This document shows positions 14,788 to 23,240 of a DNA stretch of 32,130 bases, one piece after another. Within the stretch, counting starts at the first letter, position 1. Every line of letters starts with the position of its first letter. The notes beneath the pieces were generated by a model, which was given only the letters and a program-made list of their open reading frames with translations, searched no databases and was not told where the DNA came from. This DNA comes from Phycisphaerae bacterium (lineage in GTDB: Bacteria > Planctomycetota > Phycisphaerae > UBA1845 > PWPN01). The translations under genes were made by a program, and so were the position numbers. The stretch is from the NCBI GenBank assembly GCA_012729395.1, contig JAAYDF010000053.1, positions 1-32,130 on the forward strand. Reading direction: 5' to 3'.

Positions 14788-15579
14788 ATGGCAATCATCG
14801 CTCTCATGACGGACTTCGGTACGCGAGACCACTATGTGGCCGCGATGAAGGGAATGATCCTGCAGATCGACCCCAAGGCAACACTCGTGGACATCACCCA
14901 CGAGATCGAGCCGCAGGAGATCGTCTCGGGAGCATTCATCCTACGACAGGCCTTTCCCTACTTCCCCGTGGGAACGATCTTCCTCGCTGTGGTCGACCCA
15001 ACCGTGGGCACCAGTCGGCGAATCCTGGCCGCCCGCTACAGCGACCGCATCGTCCTGGCCCCGGACAACGGCCTGCTGACCCTCATACACCGCGATGCCG
15101 AGGTGCAGGAAGTCCGCGTGGTCGACAACCGCCGCCTCATGGCCGCCTCACTATCGAGCACCTTCCACGGCCGGGACATCTTCGCCCCTGTAGCCGGGCA
15201 TCTATCCAAGGGTATGTCGCTCGGCCAGGTCGGCCCCGCCGCCAGCCAAGTCCTGATGCTCGAGCTGGCCAAACCCGTGTACCGACCCAACGGCGGACTC
15301 GACGGCGAAGTCCTCTTCATCGACCGCTTCGGCAACCTGATCACCAACATCTCGGAGCTTGACCTGTCAGCAGCCCATTCCCGTGCCCGCCAACACCGCG
15401 TCGCCGTGGGCCCACATGAGGTAGGCCCCATCCAATTCAGCTACGCCGACGTACCCCAGGGCAAACTCATTGCTCTCATCGGCAGCACACAGATGCTCGA
15501 AATCGCCGTCAACGGAGGCAGCGCCGCCGCCGCCCTCGACGCCCGCCGCGGTACGCCCATCCAAGTCCGCGCGGAGTGA
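14788..15579 (+). CDS. S-adenosyl-L-methionine hydrolase (adenosine-forming), SAM hydroxide adenosyltransferase (DUF62)
   Basis: A 263-residue member of the family that includes fluorinase and chlorinase but mostly hydrolyses SAM to adenosine and methionine. The start MAIIALMTDFGTRDHYVAAM holds the conserved Asp8 and the FGTRDxYVAxMKG motif. VVDPTVGT, LAPDNGLLT, TFHGRDIFAPVAGHL and FIDRFGNLITNI follow in normal order, including the residues expected to orient water. The fluorinase insertion loop is not evident, so hydrolysis is most likely. ATG 14788 is chosen because the family begins there; the 61-residue upstream extension is repeat-derived. It precedes the PIG-L deacetylase by 139 bases. 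Confidence 0.9.
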   Translation: MAIIALMTDFGTRDHYVAAMKGMILQIDPKATLVDITHEIEPQEIVSGAFILRQAFPYFPVGTIFLAVVDPTVGTSRRILAARYSDRIVLAPDNGLLTLIHRDAEVQEVRVVDNRRLMAASLSSTFHGRDIFAPVAGHLSKGMSLGQVGPAASQVLMLELAKPVYRPNGGLDGEVLFIDRFGNLITNISELDLSAAHSRARQHRVAVGPHEVGPIQFSYADVPQGKLIALIGSTQMLEIAVNGGSAAAALDARRGTPIQVRAE

Positions 15580-15718
15580 CAAAGCCATCGCGAATGCGAG
15601 CATCCCCCGCCTTGACACCCAACCTGTCCCGAGGCGACACTGCTCTACCTGCCTGACATGCCCGGAATGTAACGGGTGGATCTTGTACGCCAGGCTTTCC
15701 GCAACGGAGCAGACTCCT

Positions 15719-16474
15719 ATGTCCCAAACCGTCCTTTCCTTCATGGCTCATCCCGACGATGCCGAGTTCAAATGTGCCGGCACCCTCATCCGCCTCAAGC
15801 GAGAAGCCGGCTGCCGTATCGCCATCGCCACAGCCACCAGCGGAGACTGCGGCTCGGTCCAGCACTCGCCGGCCGAGATCGCCCGCATCCGGCACGCAGA
15901 GGCCAAAGCAGCCGCCAGCATCCTCGACGCGGACTACTACTGCGCTGGCAGCAAGGATGTGCTCATCGTTTATGACCAGCCGACCATCCAACGTTTCGTC
16001 GAGGTGATCCGCAAAGTGCGGCCCGACATCGTCATTACCCACCCTCCGGTGGACTACATGGTGGATCACGAAATGACCAGTCGGCTGGTACGGACCGCGT
16101 GCTTCATCGCCGGCGGACCGAACTTCCTGACCTACGACATCGACCCCGCCCCCCCTGCCGGATGTGTCCCGCACCTGTACTACACCGACCCGGTCGAAGA
16201 GAAGGACATCTACGGCCGGCCGGTCGAGCCCGACTTCGTGGTCGACATCACCGACGTGCTACCTACGAAGGAGAAGATGCTCGCCAGCCACGTCTCGCAG
16301 CGAGAGTGGCTCCGCGCCCATCACGGCATCGACGAGTACATTGACAGCATGAAGCGCTCCGCTACCGTCCGGGGCCAACGAATCGGCCGGCCCGCCGGCG
16401 AAGGCTTCCGCCAGCACCTGGGCCACGCTTACCCGCAGAACAATATCATCGCGGAACTGCTTGGCGTGAAGTGA
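15719..16474 (+). CDS. PIG-L/LmbE family deacetylase
   Basis: A 251-residue zinc-dependent N-deacetylase-like protein. The metal-binding motif AHPDDAEF lies at residues 10-17 (His11, Asp13, Asp14), and the third ligand is in the later VDYMVDHEMTSRLV segment. Family members remove acetyl groups from N-acetylglucosamine-linked lipids, mycothiol or bacillithiol precursors, or chitooligosaccharides. Planctomycetes encode many of these; the substrate cannot be read here, and no thiol-biosynthesis partner is adjacent. The start at 15719 has GGAG 10 nt upstream and gives the typical N-terminus MSQTVLSFMAHPDD; the upstream in-frame extension is unlike the family. Confidence 0.88.
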   Translation: MSQTVLSFMAHPDDAEFKCAGTLIRLKREAGCRIAIATATSGDCGSVQHSPAEIARIRHAEAKAAASILDADYYCAGSKDVLIVYDQPTIQRFVEVIRKVRPDIVITHPPVDYMVDHEMTSRLVRTACFIAGGPNFLTYDIDPAPPAGCVPHLYYTDPVEEKDIYGRPVEPDFVVDITDVLPTKEKMLASHVSQREWLRAHHGIDEYIDSMKRSATVRGQRIGRPAGEGFRQHLGHAYPQNNIIAELLGVK

Positions 16475-16691
16475 AAAGGCAAGCCGCGGAGCACCCGGGC
16501 AAACCGCTTGGTCGCATCGGCATCAATCGCCGCCCCGCGCGCTCCGATGAACCGCGCGCAAGTACCGCCTCCCCCACTTGTCATCGGGCAAACGGGGCCA
16601 TAACCCAAGCCTGGAGCATCTCACGGCATGGCATAACGGCCGCTGCCTCTGGCGACTGGCGAACACGCAGCCAATGGGCCGGTCGCCATGG

Positions 16692-16721
16692 CCTGTCCGC
16701 CGCGGCGGAGCGGGCGGCCCT
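16692..16721. repeat. GC-rich dispersed repeat, second copy
   Basis: Repeats the CCTGTCCGCCGCGGCGGAG module of 3869-3900, with CGGGCGGCCCTAC replacing the GGGGCGGCCGCTAC end. It is in the 286-base spacer between the deacetylase and the small protein gene, in which I see no gene. Confidence 0.55.
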
Positions 16722-16760
16722 ACCACGCATCGTAAGACGCTCTACCCGCCAAGAGTTCAC

Positions 16761-16955
16761 TCAAAGAGGAATGTTGTCCAGCCAATCCCAGAAGTCGTCG
16801 GGCTCCGCACCGTCGGGGTCGACCTCGTCGGCATAGTCCGACAACTGGTCACCCAAGTCCCGGAGCGCGTCGCCTGCACAATTCCCTGCCGAAGTCGCGA
16901 ACAACACAGCGCCACCCAACAGCCATCGAAGTCCGCATGTGAACCATCTACGCAT
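16761..16955 (-). CDS. Small exported protein of unknown function (64 residues)
   Basis: MRRWFTCGLRWLLGGAVLFA is a signal peptide with a basic start and a hydrophobic core; cleavage is likely after the ATSAGNCA region. The mature part is short and very acidic: DLGDQLSDYADEVDPDGAEP followed by DDFWDWLDN. GAGGG lies 7 nt upstream of the ATG at 16955. The signal peptide, ribosome binding site and consistent acidic composition support a real gene despite the size. It may pair with the similar-sized exported protein upstream on the same strand. Function unknown; no catalytic residues are expected. Confidence 0.6.
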   Translation of the reverse strand: MRRWFTCGLRWLLGGAVLFATSAGNCAGDALRDLGDQLSDYADEVDPDGAEPDDFWDWLDNIPL

Positions 16956-17044
16956 GATTGATCCCTCGCTCGCCTCCCGCCCCAGCCGAGGGCTTCGTGT
17001 GCTTGAGCCGAAGCCCACAGGGTACCCCACCTCAGCACCGCGCC

Positions 17045-17056
17045 CTGGGGCCCCAG
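17045..17056. repeat. 12-bp perfect palindrome
   Basis: CTGGGGCCCCAG lies about 90 bases upstream of the 64-residue protein start. Too short to be sure of a role; it could be an operator or chance in GC-rich DNA. Confidence 0.3.
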
Positions 17057-17287
17057 AGTAGGGACTTATCGGCGACTTGGGCCAGCTCGATCCAGCGAAA
17101 AGGGCTCAGCCCAGCCCAACAGCGGCCGCTCAGACCGATGCAAATCGCAACGTGCTTAATCGCAATAAGTTAGGATCAATACCCGGCTAGCGCCGCAGTG
17201 TACGACGCCGACTTTGGCACAGAGGGAACAGCATGTCCATTTCGCCCTGCGGTGAGGTCCGAGCACCCGGATGGCAGGACGCGATGC

Positions 17288-17536
17288 TCAGCACAAAGCG
17301 GTGCTGACCGCGTCAAACAGCCAAGTCGTGACCGTCGAAGAACCGTCGCTGGTCGGTTGAATGGCCAGGAAGAAGGCGTCCACCAGGGCCACCACAAACT
17401 CGTTCAAGCCACCCAGGATGGCTTTGGTCACGTCGGTGTTCTCACAGCCGCCGAATTCAGCGAGAACGCCCGACACAATGGCCAAACGCAGCAAACCTCG
17501 ATGGTACATCTTCTGCCAGATCGGGCCGAGTTTCAT
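17288..17536 (-). CDS. Small putative lipoprotein of unknown function (82 residues)
   Basis: The N-terminus has basic residues, then LLRLAIVSGVLAEFGGC, a signal with a lipobox-like FGGC; Cys31 would be the lipidated residue. The mature part (ENTDVTKAILGGLNEFVVAL followed by VDAFFLAI) has a hydrophobic helix. The ATG at 17536 has GGGAGG 6 nt upstream; the ATG two codons earlier overlaps that site. The gene lies 330 bases upstream of the 64-residue protein, same strand. Planctomycetes have many short lipoproteins of this build, as I recall. I cannot assign a function. Confidence 0.6.
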   Translation of the reverse strand: MKLGPIWQKMYHRGLLRLAIVSGVLAEFGGCENTDVTKAILGGLNEFVVALVDAFFLAIQPTSDGSSTVTTWLFDAVSTALC

Positions 17537-17989
17537 GCCCATCCTCCCTATGGTCAGATACGGACTCTTGCGGGAGCCCTGGACGCATCGGACTTCAGCT
17601 GGACAACGCGGAACACGTGCCCCTCGCCCTATCGCGGCAGGATACGCGAATCGCCCCGACACAAAGCCGGCGTCTCCACACGATTGCCCCGACGCAGGGG
17701 AAACCGCCAAAGCATTATACCGTTAGTCCGATCATCGGTTGACCGGCGGCGAGAAATCAATTCCGACTGTCGTCTCCCTGGACGCTCCCTGTTCCTGACT
17801 TGTTCTCGCCGATCACTAACTCCTTATCTGAGATGAACTTAACCCACCATAGAGCTTCTGCGAATCGTCGCGGAATTCCGACCGTCGTAAACCGATCCTG
17901 GTGTTCCCGTCGAGCGTCAGCGGTTATCGGCCGATACATACCCGCGGACGACGAGAATCAGCCTCTGACTCTATTGTGGAAGCCAGTCA
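17537..17989. other. Divergent spacer with a -10-like element
   Basis: About 450 bases between the small lipoprotein and the FlgM-like gene. On the minus strand TATAAT is found at 17714-17719, but without a matching -35. Sigma28-like GCCGATA occurs at about 17931-17937 on the plus strand without a TAAA box at the proper distance. I see no gene or RNA. Confidence 0.45.
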
Positions 17990-18256
17990 ATGTCTTACGT
18001 GCCGGCCACAACCAAACGGACCACAACGACCACCACTCGGCGCAGACCGGGCACGAGACAACAGATGGACCGCCAGCTGGCGGATCTGCCGCGGTGGCTG
18101 GAGAAAGTCAAAGCCCTGCCGGATATCCGCTGGGAGAAAGTGGCAGCGATCCGGGCGGCGTTGGAGTCCGGCCAGTACGACGCCGACGCCCGCATTGAAG
18201 ATCTCCTTGAACGGTTTCCGGCGGAACTCGCCGCCCTCAAGGACTGCCAGGTCTAG
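17990..18256 (+). CDS. FlgM-like anti-sigma factor
   Basis: An 88-residue protein. The first 25 residues are Thr/Arg-rich and disordered-looking. The C-terminal half, IRWEKVAAIRAALESGQYDA followed by DARIEDLL, fits the sigma28-binding region of FlgM (typically VRxEKVxxIRxAIxSGxY). FlgM holds the flagellar sigma factor FliA inactive until the hook is built and FlgM is exported. The N-terminal disorder also fits. No flagellar gene is nearby, so it could also control another sigma factor. The ATG has only a weak ribosome binding site (GGAAG). The gene is convergent with the zinc-ribbon gene, with 46 bases between stops. Confidence 0.65.
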   Translation: MSYVPATTKRTTTTTTRRRPGTRQQMDRQLADLPRWLEKVKALPDIRWEKVAAIRAALESGQYDADARIEDLLERFPAELAALKDCQV

Positions 18257-18302
18257 GCATCCGTCAGGTTGAAGCATCCGTCGCGGGCACGCCGAGGCCG
18301 AA

Positions 18303-19046
18303 TCACACCACCACACTGGCGGGCGCGTCCAGGTAAAGGATTCGCGAGCAGGATTGGCACTGCTGGACATCATCTCTGGATTGCAGTGCGTTAATGATCT
18401 CCAACGGAATGGACATGCTGCAGCCGCCACAAACGAACTCGGCTCGTTTGGGGTGAACCTGTTCGAGTCGGGCCATGGCCTCGCCATCGTGCCTCTCGCA
18501 GGCCCGCTCGAAGATGGCCAGGACGGACGGTGCGACCTGGCTTGCGGCCTGTGCGCGCTGGTCGTCCAGATCTTTCAACTGAGCAGCGAGGCGAGTCTCG
18601 GCCTCGGTGGAGGCCTGTGTGACCTCAGCAAGCTGGGCCTTTTCCTTGTCAAGGGTGATCTGGGTAGCGGCGGTTTTCTTCTTCTCTTCGTCGACTTTGG
18701 CCAGCGCCGCCAAGACGCTGTCCTCGATCTTGAGGATATCGACCTTCTCGGTGTTGAGCTGGGTCAGGATAGCGGCGTATTCCTTGTTGCTTTTGGTTCG
18801 GTTGAGCGCCTCGCGCAGTTTGGCCAAGTGCTCATCGCGACTTTTTCGGTCGAGTTCGAAGCGGTCGGCGGACGCCTGGGTTTGCTGAATGGTGTTGCGG
18901 ATATCAGCGATTTCGTGTTCGAGCTTGGCGATGCGCCGCTGGCGGGCGTGGACAGTCTTTCTTCTGGACTCGATCTGTTCGCGAACGGTTCGGAGTCTGT
19001 TCTCAATGGATTGCAGTCGATGTAGAGCGTCGAGGGTGGCTCCCAT
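18303..19046 (-). CDS. Coiled-coil protein with C-terminal zinc ribbon (DUF164/CdsZ-like)
   Basis: A 247-residue protein. Residues 1-170 are a long heptad-rich coiled coil (QSIENRLRTVREQIESRRK onward). The C-terminus carries a C4 zinc ribbon with C206/C209 (CGGC) and C230/C233 (CQSC), and SIPLEIINALQ between them. This is the zf-RING_7/DUF164 architecture found broadly in bacteria; relatives have been linked to cell division, RNase H-adjacent genes and type III secretion. Function here is unknown. The start at 19046 is chosen for MGATLDALHRLQSIE with AAGGGA upstream; the longer upstream frame is not family-like. It is divergent from panB. Confidence 0.83.
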   Translation of the reverse strand: MGATLDALHRLQSIENRLRTVREQIESRRKTVHARQRRIAKLEHEIADIRNTIQQTQASADRFELDRKSRDEHLAKLREALNRTKSNKEYAAILTQLNTEKVDILKIEDSVLAALAKVDEEKKKTAATQITLDKEKAQLAEVTQASTEAETRLAAQLKDLDDQRAQAASQVAPSVLAIFERACERHDGEAMARLEQVHPKRAEFVCGGCSMSIPLEIINALQSRDDVQQCQSCSRILYLDAPASVVV

Positions 19047-19249
19047 GCGTCCCTTCCCGTGAACCGGCCGGCAGGCCGGAGGTATCCGCGTGTCAAACGT
19101 GCCCGCGTGCTTGACCGAGGGCGCGGCGGACCGGACGCCGATCCGCACCCCCCACCGAGCGAGGTCGAGGGGGTTGCCATTATCGCGTGAGTATGCTGAG
19201 GATGCAACCGTTCTTGTGGAAGAAAGTGTCGGCTCGTATGCTGGTGTCC

Positions 19250-20122
19250 ATGAGTGACTCAGGTGACGGCACAGAGCGGATCACACTGGCGACCCTGCAG
19301 GCCTGCAAAGAGACTGGGCGGAAGTTCAGCGTTCTGACCTGTTATGACGCCCCGACGGCCCGGCTGATGGCGTCGGCGGGGGTTGAGATATTGCTGGTGG
19401 GGGATACGGCCGGCGAGGTTGTGTTGGGTCTTCCGCGGACTCGGGAAGTGCCGATCGAGTTCATGGTGCACATCACGGCAGCGGTTCGTCGGGGGGCGCC
19501 GAACGCCTTCGTGATGGCAGACCTACCCTATCAGTGCACGGTTGATGGACCCGCCAAGACGGTGGAGTGGTGTCGGCGGTTCCGGGACGAGACGGGGTGT
19601 GATGGCATCAAGATCGAGGTAACGGCCGCGCAGGCGGCGTTGGTCTCCGCGGTACGTGACGCGGGTATTGCGGTGGTTGCACATTTGGGGCTGTTGCCGC
19701 AATCGATTGAGTCGCCATCGGGGTACCGAGCACAGGGCCGTGACGCAGCCGGCGCGCAGCGGCTATTAACGGAGACCCACCAGATCGAGGAAGCGGGCGC
19801 GTCGATGCTGCTGCTGGAGGCGGTGGCGAGCGAGACGGCGGGTGAGATCACCGCGCGGACAAAGCTGCCGGTGATCGGTTGCGTATCGGGCCCGCGTTGC
19901 GACGGGACGGTGGTGGTACTGCACGACATGCTCGGGCTAGGCGGAGGCCATCCTCCGCGAGCGGTCAAGCGTTACGAGAACCTGTCGGAGCTCATGACTC
20001 GGGCGTTTCGGGCCTATGTGGAGGACATCCACGCCGGCCGGTTCCCGACGGACGAGCAGGCGATCCATATGCACGCGGGCGAACATGAGAAGCTCCTGAG
20101 GGCCTCTGGAGCCAAGCGATGA
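19250..20122 (+). CDS. panB: 3-methyl-2-oxobutanoate hydroxymethyltransferase PanB
   Basis: A 290-residue TIM-barrel enzyme that makes ketopantoate from 2-ketoisovalerate and 5,10-methylene-tetrahydrofolate in pantothenate (coenzyme A) synthesis. Clear motifs are RITLATLQACKETGRKFSVL, LTCYDAPTARLMASAGVEIL, LVGDTAGEVVLG, MADLPYQ, IKIEVTAAQ, HLGLLPQS and the C-terminal PRAVKRY. Three in-frame starts exist (19193, 19238, 19250); 19250 gives the normal family N-terminus, but none has a strong ribosome binding site. The stop overlaps the next start (ATGA), coupling it to a glycosyltransferase. panC and panD are not in the window. Confidence 0.93.
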   Translation: MSDSGDGTERITLATLQACKETGRKFSVLTCYDAPTARLMASAGVEILLVGDTAGEVVLGLPRTREVPIEFMVHITAAVRRGAPNAFVMADLPYQCTVDGPAKTVEWCRRFRDETGCDGIKIEVTAAQAALVSAVRDAGIAVVAHLGLLPQSIESPSGYRAQGRDAAGAQRLLTETHQIEEAGASMLLLEAVASETAGEITARTKLPVIGCVSGPRCDGTVVVLHDMLGLGGGHPPRAVKRYENLSELMTRAFRAYVEDIHAGRFPTDEQAIHMHAGEHEKLLRASGAKR

Positions 20123-21030
20123 TCCGACTGTCGGTGGTGATCCCCTGCTACAACGAGGCAGAGAACGTCACCGAGCTGCACCGCCAATTGAGCGAGACTC
20201 TCGAAGATCTGAAGCTGACGGCGGAGCTGGTTTTCGTGGACGACGGCAGTGGGGATGCAACGCTGGACCGGCTGCGGGCGCTGGCCGGCGAGGACAAGCG
20301 GGTCCAGGTGCTCAGCCTGTCGCGCAACTTTGGACATCAGGCGGCCTTGTCGGCGGGTCTCGACCACGCATGCGGGCAGGCCGTGGTGGTCATGGACGCG
20401 GATCTGCAACACCCGCCTGAACTCATCAAGACGATGGTCGAGCAATGGGAGCGGGGCTTCGATCTCGTCTATGCGTACCGCGAGGGGGTTCGGCCGCGTC
20501 TGGGATATCGTGTGTTGAACCGGCTGATGCGTCCGCCCATTCCGGCGGAGTCGGCGGACTTCCGGCTGATGGATCGCAAGGTGGTGGACGCCTTCCGCCA
20601 AATGCCCGAGCGGACGCGGTTCATTCGGGGCATGGTCAGCTGGCTGGGTTTCCGGCAGACTGGGGTTGGCTATCACGATCGTGCCCGCCACGCCGGCCAG
20701 CGGGCGTACACGGTACGGCAGACGGCCCGCATGGCCCTCCATGCGCTTCTTTCGTTTTCGGTGATTCCGTTGCGTCTGGCCTCGCTGCTGGGGTTGGTGA
20801 CGCTGCTGGCGGGTCTGTTTTACGCGGGCTACATTCTGTATGCCCGGCTGGCGGGCTGGCCGATCGAACGCGGCTGGACGGGGCTGATGCTGACCGTTCT
20901 CATCCTGGGCGGGGTTCAGTTGGTCAGTCTGGGCATTATTGCCGAGTACATCGGGCGTATTCTGGAGGAGGTCAAGCATCGCCCGCTCTATGTGGTGCGG
21001 GAACGGATTGGCGGACCGGGACAATCCTAA
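20119..21030 (+). CDS. Family 2 glycosyltransferase, GtrB/DPM1-like, membrane-anchored
   Basis: A 303-residue GT2 protein: PCYNEAENVTELHRQL near the start, DDGSGDATLDRL for nucleotide-sugar binding, MDADLQHPPELIK with the metal-binding DxD, and two C-terminal membrane helices (residues about 218-245 and 255-280), ending IGRILEEVKHRPLYVV. This is the layout of polyprenyl-phosphate glucosyl/mannosyltransferases, which charge a lipid carrier at the inner face of the membrane. The sugar cannot be told. The start overlaps the panB stop by ATGA, an unusual functional pairing. A 5'-to-3' polymerising role is excluded by its small size. Confidence 0.88.
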   Translation: MIRLSVVIPCYNEAENVTELHRQLSETLEDLKLTAELVFVDDGSGDATLDRLRALAGEDKRVQVLSLSRNFGHQAALSAGLDHACGQAVVVMDADLQHPPELIKTMVEQWERGFDLVYAYREGVRPRLGYRVLNRLMRPPIPAESADFRLMDRKVVDAFRQMPERTRFIRGMVSWLGFRQTGVGYHDRARHAGQRAYTVRQTARMALHALLSFSVIPLRLASLLGLVTLLAGLFYAGYILYARLAGWPIERGWTGLMLTVLILGGVQLVSLGIIAEYIGRILEEVKHRPLYVVRERIGGPGQS

Positions 21031-21186
21031 GCCTCAGAACGCGGACAAGTTGGCTCGGCCTGTCGCCTCAAGGCGTTTGACCGGTCTTTGCGCTTGTTCA
21101 CTCGGGACCGGTCAGAGACAATGGGCGAACCGGGCGGCGGCACGATGCGGCCTGGTTGTACCCTGAACAAGGAGCCGGTGACTCAG

Positions 21187-21681
21187 ATGACACGACATTG
21201 GCGGATCATATTCGGGTTGATGGCGCTGATGCCGCTCACAGCGGGTCAGCTGTGCGGTACGGGGTGGGTTCCGACCCCGGTGCCGCCTGATACACAACCT
21301 TCCGACGAGGATCCCGATGATCCAGGGGATGACCCTTCGATCCCCACGGGCAAGATATCGGTGACGCCATCGCAACGGAACTTCGGCGTGGTCGTGATGG
21401 GCGGCTTCTCGTTCGTGGAGTCATTCCAGGTGACGAACGTGGGGCGGGCGGACCTGTATGTCAGCAGGGCTCGGCTCACCGGGCTGCACGCGTCGTCATT
21501 CACGATCGTCGGCAACACATGCGCTCTGAGCTCGTTGGTGCCGCTATCAACATGTACGGTGCAGGTGATGTGTGTACCGGTCACTCCCGGTTCCCTGCAG
21601 GCGAACTTGACCTTCGACTCGGATGATCCGGACACGCCGACGCTGAATGTGCCGTTGCAGGCGTTGGCCTCTCAGTACTGA
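21187..21681 (+). CDS. Exported protein with choice-of-anchor-D/ASH-like domain
   Basis: A 164-residue protein with a signal peptide (WRIIFGLMALMPLTAGQL), an acidic Pro/Asp linker (about residues 31-55), then one beta-sandwich repeat: SVTPSQRNFGVVVMGGFSFV, FQVTNVGRADLYV, LTFDSDDPDTPTLNVPLQAL. The NxG-x-AxL and SDDPDTPxLxVPL motifs are typical of choice-of-anchor D (ASPM-SPD2-Hydin) modules on surface proteins, usually protein-protein interaction units. Two cysteine pairs occur in the mature part. The ATG at 21187 is the first that precedes the signal; AAGGAG lies 12 nt upstream. It lies 30 bases before the SpoIIE-type phosphatase. Confidence 0.78.
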   Translation: MTRHWRIIFGLMALMPLTAGQLCGTGWVPTPVPPDTQPSDEDPDDPGDDPSIPTGKISVTPSQRNFGVVVMGGFSFVESFQVTNVGRADLYVSRARLTGLHASSFTIVGNTCALSSLVPLSTCTVQVMCVPVTPGSLQANLTFDSDDPDTPTLNVPLQALASQY

Positions 21682-21711
21682 GACGGTCCGGCCCATTCAG
21701 GGGAGACAGCC

Positions 21712-22971
21712 ATGCCGGACACGCGAAGCAATTCCGACCAGCACCTGTCGGTCCTGATCGAAGTCGTGCGTCAGATGAGCGAAACGTTTGAGCTGGCGCC
21801 TCTGCTGTGCACCGCGGAGCGTGCGGCGTTGACCGTGCTGCAATGCGATCGGGCGACGATTTTCCTCTACGATCGTGGGACGGACGAGCTATACAGCAAG
21901 GTAGCAACGGGCACAGACGAGATCCGCTTCCCGGCGAAGTTGGGGATCGCGGGAGAAGTGGTGCGTACGCGATCCGTGGTGATCGTGCAGGATGCCTACC
22001 AGGATCCGCGGTTCAACCCGGAGATCGATCGGCAGACCGGGTACCGGACGCGGAATATGCTGACGCTTCCGCTGATCGTGCCGGACGGTGAGGTCATCGG
22101 CGCCTTGCAGTTGCTCAACAAGCTGCCCGGGCCCTTTGACGATCGGGACGAACTGCTGGCGGGTGCACTGGGCTCGCTGATCGGGATCACGATCAAGCGG
22201 CAGATTCTGCTGGATGCGGCGGCGGAGAAGGAACGGCTGGAGCACGATCTGAACATCGCGCGACACATCCAGACACAGATGTTGCCGAAGGCCCAGCCGG
22301 AGGTAGCGGGTTTCGACATTGCGGGCTGGAACCAACCGGCGGATCAGACGGGCGGGGACTGTTACAGCTTCCTGCCGCTACCCGGTGGGCAGTTGGGCTT
22401 CCTGATCGCGGACGCCTCGGGGCACGGGATTGGGCCGGCTTTGGTGGTCACCCAGTGCCGGGCGATGATCCGGGCGCTGGCGGGTCACGGCGTGGACATG
22501 GCGGACATTGCCGGGCGGGTGAACAACCTACTGAGCGAGGATCTGCCGGGCGGTCGGTTTGTGACCGCATGCTTTGGCGTGCTCGATCCGGCCAGCCATA
22601 CCGCGCACTACGTCAGTGCTGGGCACGGGCCGTTGCTGTGGTTCCACGCAGCCACCGGCGAGGTCGATCAGTTCGGGTCAAGCGGGCTTCCTCTGGCGGT
22701 GATGGAGGACAGCGATTACGCGGTGGCCAAGCCCATCACGTTTGAGCCGGGCGACATGTTCTGCCTGCTGACGGATGGGTTCACTGAGTGGACGCGGCCG
22801 GACGGCGCCCAGTACGGTGACGACCGGATGACCGAGATCATCAAGCAGCACCGCGGCCTGTCCAGCGCGGAGCTGATTCGAGTCATCCACGAAGACGTGC
22901 TGCGGTTCAGCGAGGGCACATCACAGGCTGACGATTTGACGGTGGTGATCTTCAAGCGCGTGGAGACTTGA
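21712..22971 (+). CDS. GAF domain-containing SpoIIE-family PP2C serine phosphatase
   Basis: A 419-residue cytoplasmic signalling protein. Residues about 20-165 are a GAF sensor (CTAERAALTVLQCDRATIFL, GIAGEVVRTR, LLNKLPGPFDDRDE). A helical linker (KERLEHDLNIARHIQTQML) couples it to a PP2C/SpoIIE domain with metal-binding aspartates in GGDCYSF (Asp216) and IADASGHGIGPAL (Asp234), and TDGFTEW and DDLTVV later. Such proteins dephosphorylate anti-anti-sigma factors (RsbU-like partner switching). No anti-sigma or STAS gene is adjacent, so its partner must lie elsewhere. The ATG follows GGGGAG. It converges with the PAS-like mini-gene. Confidence 0.92.
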   Translation: MPDTRSNSDQHLSVLIEVVRQMSETFELAPLLCTAERAALTVLQCDRATIFLYDRGTDELYSKVATGTDEIRFPAKLGIAGEVVRTRSVVIVQDAYQDPRFNPEIDRQTGYRTRNMLTLPLIVPDGEVIGALQLLNKLPGPFDDRDELLAGALGSLIGITIKRQILLDAAAEKERLEHDLNIARHIQTQMLPKAQPEVAGFDIAGWNQPADQTGGDCYSFLPLPGGQLGFLIADASGHGIGPALVVTQCRAMIRALAGHGVDMADIAGRVNNLLSEDLPGGRFVTACFGVLDPASHTAHYVSAGHGPLLWFHAATGEVDQFGSSGLPLAVMEDSDYAVAKPITFEPGDMFCLLTDGFTEWTRPDGAQYGDDRMTEIIKQHRGLSSAELIRVIHEDVLRFSEGTSQADDLTVVIFKRVET

Positions 22972-22988
22972 CCGGCACAGGTCGGCAG

Positions 22989-23240
22989 CTAACCGATCGC
23001 CGTGGCCAAGCGAGCGACGATGTGGCCCGCGTGGTCGACGATCTCATAGCGCGAGGCGCGCGTGTCGTCGGGGTCGAGCTCTCGAGCCCCGCGGTTGCGA
23101 TAGACACTGGCGCCACCGAGGTCTTCTATCCACATCGGCGTGGATGCCGCATCGCACGTCCGGGTCAGGGAATCCAGGTGCTCATGCGAGAGAGCGCGTG
23201 ATCTCGTCGCCACCGGAGGCGTGTCCAAACCGATCTTCAT
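22989..23240 (-). CDS. PAS-like small protein
   Basis: An 83-residue protein with MWIEDLGGASVYRNRGARE, closely resembling the opening strands of PAS domains (W-x-ED-x-G-x-x-VYxN), ending ASRYEIVDHAGHIVARLAT. It is shorter than a full PAS domain (about 100 residues), so it may be a truncated sensor or a minimal family of its own. The ATG at 23240 has GGGAAAGGG about 5-8 nt upstream. The gene is convergent with the GAF-SpoIIE phosphatase, 17 bases between stop codons. A coding role is plausible but not certain. Confidence 0.5.
   Translation of the reverse strand: MKIGLDTPPVATRSRALSHEHLDSLTRTCDAASTPMWIEDLGGASVYRNRGARELDPDDTRASRYEIVDHAGHIVARLATAIG

Noticed and set aside
17931-17937. Sigma28 promoter for the FlgM-like gene
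   Set aside because: GCCGATA is present but no TAAA-type -35 lies at the required distance.
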